Assembly: GCF_017876795.1 (NCBI RefSeq)
Contig: NZ_JAGIOR010000001.1
Coordinates: 1,700,501-1,764,500, forward strand
Direction: 5' to 3'
Length of the DNA stretch: 64,000 nt
Source of the DNA: Rhizobium leguminosarum
GTDB lineage: Bacteria; Pseudomonadota; Alphaproteobacteria; Rhizobiales; Rhizobiaceae
The translations under genes were made by a program, and so were the position numbers. The notes below the pieces were generated by a model. It was not told where the DNA came from. It saw nothing but the letters and a program-made list of their open reading frames with translations, and searched no databases. Below are positions 19,250 to 28,581 of the stretch, one piece after another. Within the stretch, counting starts at the first letter, position 1; every line of letters starts with the position of its first letter.

Positions 19250-19896
19250 AGCGGCGCGATTACATAAGCGAAGTGGCGTGCGGCCCGACGCGGGGGGACG
19301 ATCGCAGCATCTACTTAACGTTCGACGACGGCCCCAATCCAGAATGCACCGGACAAATACTCGACGTACTCGCCGAACACCGCGTGCCGGCCACCTTCTT
19401 CGTTCTCGGTGCCTATGTCAAAAAGCACCCCGATCTCATTCGCCGTGTCGCGGCAGAAGGTCACTTGATCGCTAATCACACGATGACTCACCCTGATCTT
19501 ACGACCTGTACATCGGAGACGATCGAACGGGAGATAAACGAGACAAACAAAGCAATTATCTCGGCGTGTCCGCAAGCTGCGGTGCGACATATACGAGCGC
19601 CCTACGGGGCTTGGAGCGCGGATGTCCTTTCAAGATCGATGAGCGCTGGACTTCGGCCTGTCCACTGGTCGATAGACCCGAGGGATTGGTCGCGCCCGGG
19701 CGTGGATGCCATCGTAGACGCGGTACTCGCTGCCGCCCGGCCAGGTGCAATCGTGCTACTGCATGACGGTTGCCCCCCTGATGAAGTTGAAAACGGCAGG
19801 CTTGCCGGATTGCGTGATCAAACACTTCTGGCGCTTTCGGGAGTTATCCCGGCACTACATAGCTGTGGTTACTCCCTTCGTTCACTCCCCCATTAA
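19246..19896 (+). CDS. nodB: NodB, chitooligosaccharide deacetylase
   Basis: Removes the N-acetyl group from the non-reducing end of the chitin oligomer made by NodC. 216 aa, carbohydrate esterase family 4. Motifs: metal- and base-binding Asp pair in [15 protein letters not shown], the metal-binding His pair in [18 protein letters not shown], and the C-terminal catalytic His in [12 protein letters not shown]. The start is a GTG at 19246 whose TG is shared with the nodA stop codon; no ATG fits better. Confidence 0.96.
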   Translation: MKRRDYISEVACGPTRGDDRSIYLTFDDGPNPECTGQILDVLAEHRVPATFFVLGAYVKKHPDLIRRVAAEGHLIANHTMTHPDLTTCTSETIEREINETNKAIISACPQAAVRHIRAPYGAWSADVLSRSMSAGLRPVHWSIDPRDWSRPGVDAIVDAVLAAARPGAIVLLHDGCPPDEVENGRLAGLRDQTLLALSGVIPALHSCGYSLRSLPH

Positions 19897-19915
19897 AACT
19901 AATCGACGAGAAAAC

Positions 19916-21196
19916 ATGACCTTGCTTGAAACAACCAGCATCGCCGCCGTCTCGCTCTATGGGCTGCTCTCCATGGCTTATAGGTGCGTACAGGTCGTTC
20001 ATGCTCGACGAGCACTTGCGGCGGAACAATTGGAACCTGCAGGCGAAGCGAGCGCTTTGCCCAGCGTGGACATTATTATTCCTTCCTTCAACGAAAAACC
20101 GCGAGCCCTATCGAATTGCTTGGCGTCCCTAGCCAACCAGGACTATCCGGGGGTGCTCCGTTTTTACGTGGTTGACGACGGTTCAAGAGATCGCGACGCC
20201 GTGGTGGAGCAGCAGATAGTCTATGCCGGCGACGCGAGGTTCGAATTCATAGTGCTTCCGAGGAATATCGGAAAACGCAAAGCGCAAATCGCCGCAATAT
20301 CACGATCGTGCGGTGACCTAATCTTGAATGTGGATTCAGACACCACTCTCGCTTCCGACGTCGTCTCCAAACTGAGCAAAAAAATGCGCGATCCGGCGGT
20401 CGGCGCGGTGATGGGACAACTTATAGCAAGCAATCAGCGTGATACGTGGCTGACCCGATTGATCGACATGGAGTACTGGCTCGCCTGCAATGAGGAACGC
20501 GCCGCGCAGGGCCGATTCGGTGCTGTGATGTGTTGCTGTGGGCCCTGTGCCATGTACCGCCGGTCGGCTTTCCTCATGCTTCTTGATCAATACGAAACGC
20601 AGCTTTATCGTGGAAAGCCGAGTGACTTTGGTGAGGATCGTCATTTGACCATCCTCATGCTAAGCGCAGGCTTCAGAACTGAATACGTCCCAACCGCCAT
20701 CGCAGCGACGATTGTACCCGATGGAATGAGTGCCTATTTGCGTCAACAACTGCGTTGGGCGCGTAGTACTTTCCGAGACACCCTGCTTGGCCTCCACCTC
20801 CTCAAAAGCATGAACTGGTATCTGACTTTGGACATCATCGGGCAGAATGCCGGGCCGCTGCTCCTCGCATTGTCCGTGCTGACAGGCATCGCTCAGTTCG
20901 TGTTGATTGGTTCAGTGCCCTGGTGGGTGATAGCAACGATCGGATCTATGACAATGATACGATGCTGCGTGGCGGCTTATCGTGCCCGACAACTTCGGTT
21001 TCTTGGTTTCGCGGTGCACACCCTCGTGAACGTCTTTCTTTTGCTCCCGTTGAAGGCGTACGCGCTCTGCACGTTGTCCAATAGTGATTGGCTGTCGCGA
21101 GGCTCAGGGGTCAACGCGTCAGACGCCGCTCGGAAGCAGAAGGCCTCCGAAACTCCAAGGCTGACGGCCTCCGAAGCTACTTTTGGCGGCGAATAA
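19916..21196 (+). CDS. nodC: NodC, chitin oligosaccharide synthase
   Basis: Inner-membrane glycosyltransferase family 2 enzyme that polymerises UDP-GlcNAc into the Nod factor backbone. ATG 19916 ([18 protein letters not shown]) gives 426 aa; the frame is open upstream but within nodB. One N-terminal membrane helix is followed by the catalytic domain with [29 protein letters not shown] and the processive-synthase motif [10 protein letters not shown]. The C-terminal hydrophobic segments (from [18 protein letters not shown] on) complete the usual topology. 19 bp after nodB. Confidence 0.97.
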   Translation: MTLLETTSIAAVSLYGLLSMAYRCVQVVHARRALAAEQLEPAGEASALPSVDIIIPSFNEKPRALSNCLASLANQDYPGVLRFYVVDDGSRDRDAVVEQQIVYAGDARFEFIVLPRNIGKRKAQIAAISRSCGDLILNVDSDTTLASDVVSKLSKKMRDPAVGAVMGQLIASNQRDTWLTRLIDMEYWLACNEERAAQGRFGAVMCCCGPCAMYRRSAFLMLLDQYETQLYRGKPSDFGEDRHLTILMLSAGFRTEYVPTAIAATIVPDGMSAYLRQQLRWARSTFRDTLLGLHLLKSMNWYLTLDIIGQNAGPLLLALSVLTGIAQFVLIGSVPWWVIATIGSMTMIRCCVAAYRARQLRFLGFAVHTLVNVFLLLPLKAYALCTLSNSDWLSRGSGVNASDAARKQKASETPRLTASEATFGGE

Positions 21197-21234
21197 ACGC
21201 CGTGTCGCCGCATCTTGCAAACCCCAGGAAACAC

Positions 21235-22263
21235 ATGAACGGTCAATCGGATCTACAGGCAGCCGTCGCTGAGACGCTCCACCAACAAAGCGACCTCTCG
21301 GCGCGGCAATACCCTTCGATTCCAGAAGCAATCACTTCCCGGGTAGGATCGGTCTCCTCCGTCGCGATCGAGCTCGCCGGTGTTACCAAATCATATCAGG
21401 GCAGGCCTGTAGTCGACGGGTTGTCTTTCAACATTGCATCAGGAGAGTGCTTTGGCCTGCTAGGACCGAATGGCGCCGGAAAAAGCACGATCAGCCGTAT
21501 GATCCTGGGAATGACGTCGCCAGATGCAGGCAAGATCTCAGTGCTCGGAGTGCAGGTGCCAGGGCAGGCTCGCTTGGCGCGCGCGCGTATCGGTGTCGTT
21601 TCCCAGTTCGACAATCTCGACTTGGAGTTCACGGTTCGGGAAAACCTTTTTGTCTACGGCCGGTACTTCCGCATGAAGGCCCGGGACATCGAAGCGGTCG
21701 TGCCCTCGCTGCTGGAATTTGCGCGCCTTGAGAGCAAGGCAGATACGCGCGTGGCGGATCTTTCGGGAGGCATGAAGCGACGCCTCACGTTGGCGCGCGC
21801 GCTGATCAATGACCCGCAGATCCTGATATTGGATGAACCGACCACTGGCCTCGACCCACACGCACGCCACCTGATCTGGGAGCGGTTGCGATTGCTCTTG
21901 GCAAGAGGCAAGACGATCCTTTTGACGACCCACATCATGGAGGAGGCGGAACGTCTGTGTCACCGGCTTTGTGTGCTTGAAGGTGGAATTAAGATCGCCG
22001 AGGGCCGTCCACATGACCTGATAGACGAGCAGATCGGCTGTCCGGTGATCGAGATCTATGGCGGAGATCTGCAGGAGCTTAGCCTTTTGGTCAAGCCAAA
22101 CGCTCGACGCGTCGAGATCAGCGGCGAGACCCTATTCTGCTACACCCCAGATCCAGAGCAAGTTCGCGCGCAACTGCGCGGATACAAAGGTCTGCGCCTC
22201 CTCGAGCGTCCCCCGAACTTAGAGGACGTATTCTTGCGGTTAACCGGACGTGAGATGGAGTAG
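21235..22263 (+). CDS. nodI: NodI, ATP-binding subunit of Nod factor exporter
   Basis: ATPase that, with NodJ, exports lipochitooligosaccharide. 342 aa from ATG 21235 ([15 protein letters not shown]). This N-terminus is about 30 residues longer than R. leguminosarum NodI as I remember it, so a later start is possible. Walker [14 protein letters not shown], signature [16 protein letters not shown], Walker [17 protein letters not shown] and the H-loop [13 protein letters not shown] are all present. The C-terminal region ([34 protein letters not shown]) is NodI-specific. Confidence 0.96.
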   Translation: MNGQSDLQAAVAETLHQQSDLSARQYPSIPEAITSRVGSVSSVAIELAGVTKSYQGRPVVDGLSFNIASGECFGLLGPNGAGKSTISRMILGMTSPDAGKISVLGVQVPGQARLARARIGVVSQFDNLDLEFTVRENLFVYGRYFRMKARDIEAVVPSLLEFARLESKADTRVADLSGGMKRRLTLARALINDPQILILDEPTTGLDPHARHLIWERLRLLLARGKTILLTTHIMEEAERLCHRLCVLEGGIKIAEGRPHDLIDEQIGCPVIEIYGGDLQELSLLVKPNARRVEISGETLFCYTPDPEQVRAQLRGYKGLRLLERPPNLEDVFLRLTGREME

Positions 22264-22268
22264 TAACA

Positions 22269-23054
22269 ATGGGTCGAGATAGCGTAATGGCATTGCCGGG
22301 TGGCAGCTTGAATTGGGTTGCTGTTTGGCGTCGGAATTATCTTGCATGGAAAAAGGCCGCTCTGGCATCGCTTCTGGGCCATTTGGCCGAACCCTTGATC
22401 TACCTTTTTGGCCTCGGCGCTGGCTTGGGCGTGATGGTGGGGCGCGTTGAAGGCGTTTCATACATTGCTTTCTTGGCCACTGGAATGGTCGCGACAAGTG
22501 CGATGACTGCCTCAACTTTTGAGACGATTTATGCGGCTTTCGCCCGGATGGAGGGACGGACATGGGAAGCGATGCTCTACACACAGCTGAGGTTGGGCGA
22601 TATCGTTCTCGGTGAAATGGCCTGGGCGGCAACGAAGGCCGTCCTGGCGGGTGCGGGTATAGGCATGGTCGCAGCTGCTCTAGGTTACACGCAATGGCTG
22701 TCGCTGCTATACATGCTTCCGGTTATCGCGCTGACGGGTTTGGCCTTTGCAAGCCTTGGGATGGTCGTCACGGCCCTTGCCCCGAGCTACGATTATTTCA
22801 TCTTCTATCAAACGCTTGTTATCACGCCGATATTGTTCCTGTCCGGCGCGGTCTTTCCAGTCGACCAGCTGCCAACAGTCTTCCAGACGGCGGCGCAATT
22901 TCTACCTTTGGCGCATTCGATCGATCTCATACGCCCGATGATGCTCGGTCACCCCGTCGTCGATGTCTGTCTACATGTCGGCGTACTTTGCATCTACATC
23001 GTCATCCCATTCTTTGTTTCAACAGCATTGCTTCGGCGCCGACTATTGCGCTGA
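22269..23054 (+). CDS. nodJ: NodJ, membrane subunit of Nod factor exporter
   Basis: 261-aa ABC-2 type inner-membrane protein, partner of NodI. It starts 5 bp after nodI. Six hydrophobic segments can be traced, with conserved stretches [40 protein letters not shown] and [18 protein letters not shown]. Last gene of nodABCIJ; IS debris begins immediately after it (an IS3-type terminal repeat at 23060). Confidence 0.96.
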   Translation: MGRDSVMALPGGSLNWVAVWRRNYLAWKKAALASLLGHLAEPLIYLFGLGAGLGVMVGRVEGVSYIAFLATGMVATSAMTASTFETIYAAFARMEGRTWEAMLYTQLRLGDIVLGEMAWAATKAVLAGAGIGMVAAALGYTQWLSLLYMLPVIALTGLAFASLGMVVTALAPSYDYFIFYQTLVITPILFLSGAVFPVDQLPTVFQTAAQFLPLAHSIDLIRPMMLGHPVVDVCLHVGVLCIYIVIPFFVSTALLRRRLLR

Positions 23055-23059
23055 TTAAT

Positions 23060-23404
23060 CTGAACCCTCCAAACTGGACCGTTTTTGGTTAGAGTCTTTC
23101 CGGTGGATTTTCCTGGCTGGGAAAGGAACGGAAGACGGTGAAAGCATCGCAGTTTTCGGACGCTCAGAAGGCGTTCATTCCGAAGCAGGGTGACGACGGT
23201 GTGTCGGTTGCGGAGATCTGCCGCAAATCGGGGATCTGCCAGGCGGCGTACTTCAATTGGAGGAAGAAGTACGCCTGGATGCTGCCGCCAGATGAAGAGG
23301 CTGAAGCAGCTTGAGGACGAGAATTCTCGATTGAAGAAGATCGTCGCGGATCTGACGTTGGACCGTGAGCGCGTAGGCCACCCCACGTATCTTTCGGACT
23401 GCTG
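23060..23404 (+). pseudogene. IS3-family relic (end plus OrfA fragment)
   Basis: Begins with a terminal-repeat-like sequence (TGAACCCTCCAAACTGGACC). A frame from GTG 23138 reads MKASQFSDAQKAFIPKQGDD and ICRKSGICQAAYFNWRKKY, an OrfA helix-turn-helix, then shifts frame near 23295 to RLKQLEDENSRLKKIVADLT and stops. OrfB is absent. A related relic with the same terminal repeat lies in opposite orientation upstream of nifH (41433-41645). Confidence 0.75.
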
Positions 23405-23470
23405 ATCGGCGATTTTCCGCATGAGTCATACGAAGAGTCCTATGAGTGATAGTGTGAACAGTTTGAGGTT

Positions 23471-23750
23471 TTGACCGCGGAGCCCGTGCGAAGACGACGC
23501 AAGCCGCGTGACTGGTCGGACGGCGAAAAGGCGCGGATCGTCGCCGCGACGCTGCAGCCTGGGGCCAATGTCTCGGCGGTTGCCCGGTCTGAAGGCTTTG
23601 GATCCCTCGCAGCTTTATGGGTGGCGTCGCAAGGCACTGGCATCGGGAGTTGTTGCGCCTCTGACGGAGGGAACCGGCAAGCAGATTGCGGATTCCGACG
23701 TGAAGCCGGCCACCATTCCAATCAAAATCCGGCCAGTTTTCGGCACTGAA
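23471..23750 (+). pseudogene. IS66-family TnpA relic, frameshifted
   Basis: Reads RRRRKPRDWSDGEKARIVAA and LQPGANVSAVARSEG, then continues after a frame change as LDPSQLYGWRRKALASGVVA. This is the N-terminal helix-turn-helix of an IS66 TnpA. The usual C-terminus is missing. A second, different IS66 TnpA follows at 23914. Confidence 0.75.
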
Positions 23751-23913
23751 GATACCCCCTGGGTCAGCAACTTTGGCATCAATCACCTCGCGATGAACGA
23801 GGACATTTTGATGCCGCAAAGAGAAGGCTGTAACCGGTGTTCTGCCCTCACGTTGCCCGCTGCCGCCTGATCTGTGATCGAGTGTCCATGGATGAGCGGC
23901 AAGGAGTTTCTCC

Positions 23914-24303
23914 ATGGAGTCTACGCTGGAGTTTCTCACAACACGTCGGAGCCGACGGGAGGCGCACCGCCACTGGCCGGACGATGTCAAGGCACGGATC
24001 GTTTCGGAGAGCTTGCGCCCAGGCGTGACGGTGAACGAGGTCGCGGAACGTTACGGGCTGAAAGCGAACCGTCTGTCGTCCTGGCGCACGCTGGCGCGGC
24101 AGGGCAAGCTGGTTTTGCCTGAGCCGGAAGATGCAGTCGAATTCGCTGCCATGGTTGTCGAAGCGCCCGCGCCGGAGCCGCCGACTGCCAAAGCAGTCTC
24201 CCGCGCCGAGATTGTCGTCGGCCCTGTCACCATCCGTCTTGAGGAAGGTGCGTCTGCTGCCCGGATCGCCGCCATCGCGCGTGCCTTGGCGGCGACAACA
24301 TGA
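23914..24303 (+). CDS. IS66-family TnpA (accessory ORF1)
   Basis: 129-aa IS66 ORF1 product: SRREAHRHWPDDVKARIVSE, NEVAERYGLKANRLSSWRTL and a C-terminal AEIVVGPVTIRLEEGASAAR. The frame is intact, but the element is not: TnpB is truncated after about 38 codons and TnpC is missing on this strand. It overlaps the TnpB start by 4 bp, as usual in IS66 elements. Confidence 0.85.
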   Translation: MESTLEFLTTRRSRREAHRHWPDDVKARIVSESLRPGVTVNEVAERYGLKANRLSSWRTLARQGKLVLPEPEDAVEFAAMVVEAPAPEPPTAKAVSRAEIVVGPVTIRLEEGASAARIAAIARALAATT

Positions 24304-24422
24304 TCTTTCCATCAAACCGCGTGCGGATCATGGTGGCAACCAAACCCGTAGACTTCCGCAAGGGTCATGACGGATTGGCGGCGCTTGTGAAGAACGAGCT
24401 GCACAAGGACCGTAAGCGGTGA
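24300..24422 (+). pseudogene. IS66-family TnpB N-terminal fragment
   Basis: Reads MIFPSNRVRIMVATKPVDFR and KGHDGLAALVKNELHKD, the start of the IS66 Orf2 protein, then stops after a two-codon change (KR). Intact TnpB proteins run to about 115 aa. Confidence 0.8.
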
Positions 24423-24432
24423 CGTGAGGCCG

Positions 24433-24623
24433 TTACTTCTTGAAGTTCCAGGGCATCAGAGCGTCGAGATCGCTCGATGGCCAACCTGCGGCGATACGCT
24501 CAAGCGTCTGCGTCAGCCAGGCCAGTGGATCAACTTCGTTCATCTTGGCGGACTGGATGAGCGTAGAGAGCGTGGCCCAAGTCCTTCCGCCCCCTGCATT
24601 TCCAGCAAATAGGCTATTTTTGC
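24433..24623 (-). pseudogene. IS66-family TnpC C-terminal fragment, opposite strand
   Basis: Minus-strand frame reads KNSLFAGNAGGGRTWATLST, NEVDPLAWLTQTLERIAAGW and ends DALMPWNFKK, the C-terminus of an IS66 transposase. It faces the TnpA/TnpB pieces and is cut at 24624 by the end of an IS903-type copy, so several rearrangements have happened here. Confidence 0.85.
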
Positions 24624-24989
24624 GACCGTGTTGCACGGATCAGATGGTAATCAGCATTTAGCCTTTCAGCAAATGATCAGCTGACACGCTCGTAGTTGGC
24701 CCTTCCAAAGGCGGACATACGGTTGAGCGCACTGGCGGCGATGTGCGTTTCGGTGGTCTGGTTTTCGATGTTCCTGGCGTGCAGCCGGTCGCCGATGACC
24801 GACTTCCAGCGCCCTATCTGAGTTTCGATCCGGGATCTCTGATTATAACCGGTCGCGGCCTGCCAGGCCATCCGGCCGTGTTTGGCGATATGCTCGATAT
24901 GCTGGTTCCGCTGGCAATTGCCGCCGGGAACAGCGTTCTTCGGAGGCGGGACAACGACATCGACTTCATGTCCGAAAGCGGCCGCCAGG
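24624..24989 (-). mobile_element. Truncated IS5-family (IS903-type) copy A
   Basis: Begins with GACCGTGTTGCACGGATC at 24624 and matches the first 366 bp of copy B (50803) apparently base for base, covering the C-terminal part of its transposase on the minus strand (RIETQIGRWKSVIGDRLHARN). It stops at 24989, where the terminal repeat of another IS begins. Its transposase N-terminus is lost. Confidence 0.9.
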
Positions 24990-26091
24990 AGCCGTGTTGC
25001 AGCGATCAGCTACCGGATGATATTGAGCGTGGGATTTTGATTTCAGAGTTGCCCGCATGCCTCACAAGTTCAATTCCGCCCACCGCGATAAGATTGCCCG
25101 ACAAAAACATCGGGTGACGAATTGGGCGGAGTATAATGAGAGTTTGCGCCGGCGTGGCGATTTGACCATCTGGGTGAGCCAGGGTGCGCAGGCTCAATGG
25201 TCAGCCGCGCGCCGGAAATCACCGGGCGGCCAGCGGACATATTCTGAGCTTGCGATCACATTGTGCCTGACCTTGCGTGCGGTCTACGGTCTGGCACTGC
25301 GCCAAACCCAGGGCTGATGCGCAGTGTGGCGATGCTGACGGGGCCCAATGTTTTGGTGCCGGACTTCTCCACGCTGTCGCGTCGCGGCAAGGGGCTGAAT
25401 TTGCCACCAGCAAGGGGCCAATCGGCAAGCCGGGGTCCAGTTCATCTGGGGGTCGACAGCACTGGCTTAAAAGTATTTGGCGAAGGCGAATGGCTGGAAA
25501 ACAAGCACAAAGCAAAGGTTAAACGCAAACGCTGGCGCGAATTGCACCTTGGCCTTGACCTGATGAGCGGTGAGATTACCTGGTCCGATCTGACGACAGA
25601 TAACATTGGCGATCCAACCGCCTTGCCGGATCTTCTCGATCAGATCGATGTTCCCGTGAACCGATTTATCGCTGATGGTGCCTATGATGGAGCGCCAACC
25701 CGTCATTTTCTGGAGACACGTCTTGGCGAGAACACTGAGGTTATCATCCCTCCGCCCAAGACCGCTGTTGCCAGCCCCACCTGTGCACTCGAGCCCACTG
25801 TTCGAGACCGCCATATTGCCGAAATACAGGCGAGGGGGCGGCTGGGCTGGCAAGTATCCACCGGTTATAATCAGCGCAGTCGGGTTGAGACCCAGATGGG
25901 CCGATGGAAGAGCGTCATTGGTCGAAAACTGAGAGCACGAAACTTCGAAAATCAGCAGACAGAAGCCAGGATCGGCGTCCGTGTTCTCAACAAAATGACC
26001 GGACTTGGCCGTCCGAAATTCGAACGCACCGCCTGAAATCCGTCTGGGGTGAGGGGTATTTCAAACAAAATTTGATCGTTGCAACACGGCT
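24990..26091 (+). mobile_element. IS5-family (IS903-type) element D, diverged relative
   Basis: 1.1-kb element with 19-bp terminal inverted repeats: AGCCGTGTTGCAGCGATCA at 24990-25008 and the complement of AGCCGTGTTGCAACGATCA at 26073-26091. It is inserted against copy A, but the sequence right of it is not the rest of copy A, so a deletion followed insertion. The repeat resembles that of copies A-C with changes, consistent with a distinct but related IS. Confidence 0.82.
25057..26036 (+). pseudogene. IS5-family transposase of element D, frameshifted
   Basis: Starts MPHKFNSAHRDKIARQKHRV and runs to LRQTQG where it stops near 25316; the reading continues one frame over as LMRSVAMLTGPNVLVPDFST, DSTGLKVFGEGEWLENKHK and RFIADGAYDGAPTRHFLETR to KFERTA. 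Copies B and C read through this point (LRQTQGFMRSIAKLMG), so a one-base loss explains the break. The catalytic Asp residues (DSTGLK, ADGAYD) are kept. Confidence 0.87.
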
Positions 26092-26268
26092 GATCGCCAA
26101 CCTCTTCCATCTTCACCGCAAACATCTGACAGCCGCCGATCACCGCGATATTCGTGCTGCCGCTATGGCGGTCTGGAGCGAAATCGCCTTGACGACTGCC
26201 ACATGAAGCGGGGCCATCCTGTGCCCAACCCAGGTTAAGGCGACGCTACCGGGGCGTTTCCTCACCAA
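26092..26268. other. Short flank of element D
   Basis: A plus-strand frame ends IANLFHLHRKHLTAADHRDI and RAAAMAVWSEIALTTAT, which looks protein-like but is not recognised; it may be the C-terminal tail of a gene cut by the IS. Confidence 0.35.
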
Positions 26269-26766
26269 TTATATCGCTGCGGAGGAACACAGAGGATTAG
26301 AATTGCGGCGCGCTCTTGCCTCCAACTCGAAGCACCGTAGCAACACCTTCAGGCCGGGCGGTCCGGCCTGTTCGATCGCCTCTTGCAATCGGAACCATTT
26401 TGTCTTGCGCACGTCTTTCTCGGGGAATTCACGCGAAATGGACCGCACCTCCAGAAGGTGGACGCTGACCTCATAGCGACAGGAAGGGTTGTCTTTGAAG
26501 TAGGTAAACGAACCAAATACCTCTGGTGACAGCGCTCCCTTTACGCCGGCCTCTTCGAACGCCTCGCGCTCGGCGGTTGACTTTGATGTCTCGCTGCTCT
26601 CCACATGTCCCTTCGGCAATCCCCATCGACCGGTTCGGCGGCTGGCGACCAGCAGAACCTTGACCTCGCCTCTGCCATTCCTGCGAAAGCAGATCGCGCC
26701 CGCCTGTGGGATCTCCTCGAGAGATCCCTGGTCAACGTTCCGAGCGGTTTCATCGTCCTGAAACAT
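26269..26766 (-). CDS. Nudix hydrolase
   Basis: 165-aa protein that should hydrolyse a nucleoside diphosphate linked to another group. The Nudix box is complete: GHVESSETSKSTAEREAFEEAGV fits GX5EX7REUXEEXGU (given here as 23 positions, residues about 55-77, key residues G, E, REAFEEAG). ATG 26766 (MFQDDETARNVDQG) has CGGAG upstream; the frame is open further back. It lies directly downstream of a CYTH/CHAD gene; both families touch polyphosphate or diphosphoinositol chemistry, so a shared role is possible but inferred. C-terminal Nudix phrases (KTKWFRLQEAIEQAG) suggest the DIPP-like group. Confidence 0.85.
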   Translation of the reverse strand: MFQDDETARNVDQGSLEEIPQAGAICFRRNGRGEVKVLLVASRRTGRWGLPKGHVESSETSKSTAEREAFEEAGVKGALSPEVFGSFTYFKDNPSCRYEVSVHLLEVRSISREFPEKDVRKTKWFRLQEAIEQAGPPGLKVLLRCFELEARARRNSNPLCSSAAI

Positions 26767-26860
26767 CGCAGTAATCTCCGATGTGTTGGCAAAACAGATG
26801 CGCGGGGGACCATAGGATTGATCACCAGCATGTCTACGACGCCTTTCCTCAAGGGCCGCC

Positions 26861-28271
26861 TCAGCGCCAGAAACGCCTCGTCTGGACAAACGCGTCATGC
26901 GCGTCCGCGGCGTCCTGCAGAAGTTTCGCTTTGTCATCGGCACTGGAAAGCTCGGTCGCGCCTGCGACCTCAGAAAGTCCGAGCGCCGTCAGCATCTCGG
27001 GGGCGGTGACGAGGTCGTTCAGATTGCCAAGCTGATCCTGAAGGCCCCCCATCGCGGCGATGAAACGGCGATAGCGTTTGGCTTCGCGCTTGCTGTTGTA
27101 AAGCGATGCGCAGCTTATGGCGGCTCTCATCGTCGGCGTCGATTATGTTGCTGCCGCCTTTCGCCACTTTCTTCCAAAGTTTGTCGAACACAGTCGAGGC
27201 GAAATCCTTTGCCGGCGCATTAAGCATTGCTTTGCCCAATTCATCGCTTCGCCAGTCGTTGGCGGAAATCCATTCGGTGGCATCGATCATCAAAGAGCGG
27301 GCGCGCGCCGAAGAAAGGGCCGCTTCCGCCACAGCATAGGCATCGTCGCGAGCTTTCTGCAGACCGTGTGAGAGTTTATCCCCCCTCGTCCGGTCGATCA
27401 TCACGTCGATATTGCGCGCGTCGCTGGTTTCGCCGGCGAGCCAGCGGAACTCGTCGCGAAGTAGGTCGGAACGGCTGTCCTGGAACAAAGGCTTGCTGAT
27501 CGACAAGAGCGCGCGCAGTCTTCGAAGCGCCACACGAGCGTAGTGCAGGACGTCCGCGTTGCGCGACCAGCTGAGCGCGATTTCGTTGAGGCGAAATTGT
27601 TTGAGACACGAACCGGCGATGCGCTCGAATGCCGCCGCTGTGTGCATGCCTGGTGCCAACGGATTTGGGCCGGCCTTGACGGCACCGGGCGCAGCTCCGA
27701 GCAGCCGATAGCCGCGTTCCGCCTTGCTCAGCACGCCAAGATGAACCGGGGTCGTCCGGTCGATCTGGCGGGCAAGCGCAAATAGCGCCGCCGACGGGCC
27801 GGCCTTAGTTTCGAACTCGATCTCGCAAAGCGGCGCCTCGCGATCGGCTGCAACAACGTTGCCGAGATCCACCGCCACCTCGACCGTGGCATCCCCGTCC
27901 GTCACGTCCCAACGGTGCCGCTTCACATGGACCTCAAACTGGGGCACGAGCTCTGCATCAACTCCATCGAGCAGGGCACGGATTTGCGGATTGTCAAGAA
28001 CCGGCGCATCGCCCGCGACCGGTTGCTCCCATTCTTCACGCGCAAACGAGCCGGCCGCATTTCCATCCCCGGTCTTGACGGTTTGGATCCGCTCGTTTCC
28101 CGACTGCCGGATGCGCAGCGACACGCCTCGCCTGAAGAGGTCGCACTTGGGAGTGTCGAAATAGATCGATTTCTGCTGAAGGATGGTCGGGGCGGCTTCG
28201 AACGGATTTTTCTTCAGGAGCGCCGCCGCTCCCGCGCGTGATAGTTCGAGCTTCAGTTCTATTTCCCGCAT
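26861..28271 (-). pseudogene. CYTH and CHAD domain protein, frameshifted near its end
   Basis: Starts at ATG 28271 (MREIELKLELSRAG) behind a strong AAAGGAGG. The N-terminal CYTH (triphosphate tunnel) domain has the EIELK signature and SIYFDTPKCDLFRRGVSLRI. The CHAD helical domain starts near residue 205 (FERIAGSCLKQFRLNE, HYARVALRRLRALLSISKP). At about 27105 the expected helix ending is missing and the rest (LYNSKREAKRYRRFIAAMGG) is in another frame, so a small deletion shifted the frame. The shifted frame ends at 26970, in place of the original end near 26861. CHAD domains bind polyphosphate, so a polyphosphate-related role is likely for the ancestor. It could still make a shortened protein. 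Confidence 0.82.
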
Positions 28272-28581
28272 GTTGTCCTGGCCTCCTTTGCAAACGTAAG
28301 GGAGCGTCCGCATGTTCCGGCATCAAATCGTCATAAACGATAGCGCCCTGGCGCTCATGCCGGCAAGTCATCGACCGCCGGCGTTCACCCGCCCGCCGCT
28401 TTGAACGGTACGGCTCTGTCGGTCGTCGTCATCGATCTGATCGCTGTGCACCTCATCAAGGCGATGCCTGACCGCCAATGCTGCAGGGCTGAATCCGCCA
28501 GGTAAAAATCGTGCGTTCGATTTCCAGCTCGGCGCTTCAATTGAAATTGGAAAGTAAAAACCACATCGGTATACAAATGCA
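28272..28581. other. Spacer between rpoN and the CYTH/CHAD gene
   Basis: About 310 bp. The strong ribosome site of the CYTH/CHAD gene is at its left end. The gene usually found after chromosomal rpoN (the hibernation factor gene) is not here, which fits a plasmid copy of rpoN. Confidence 0.5.
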
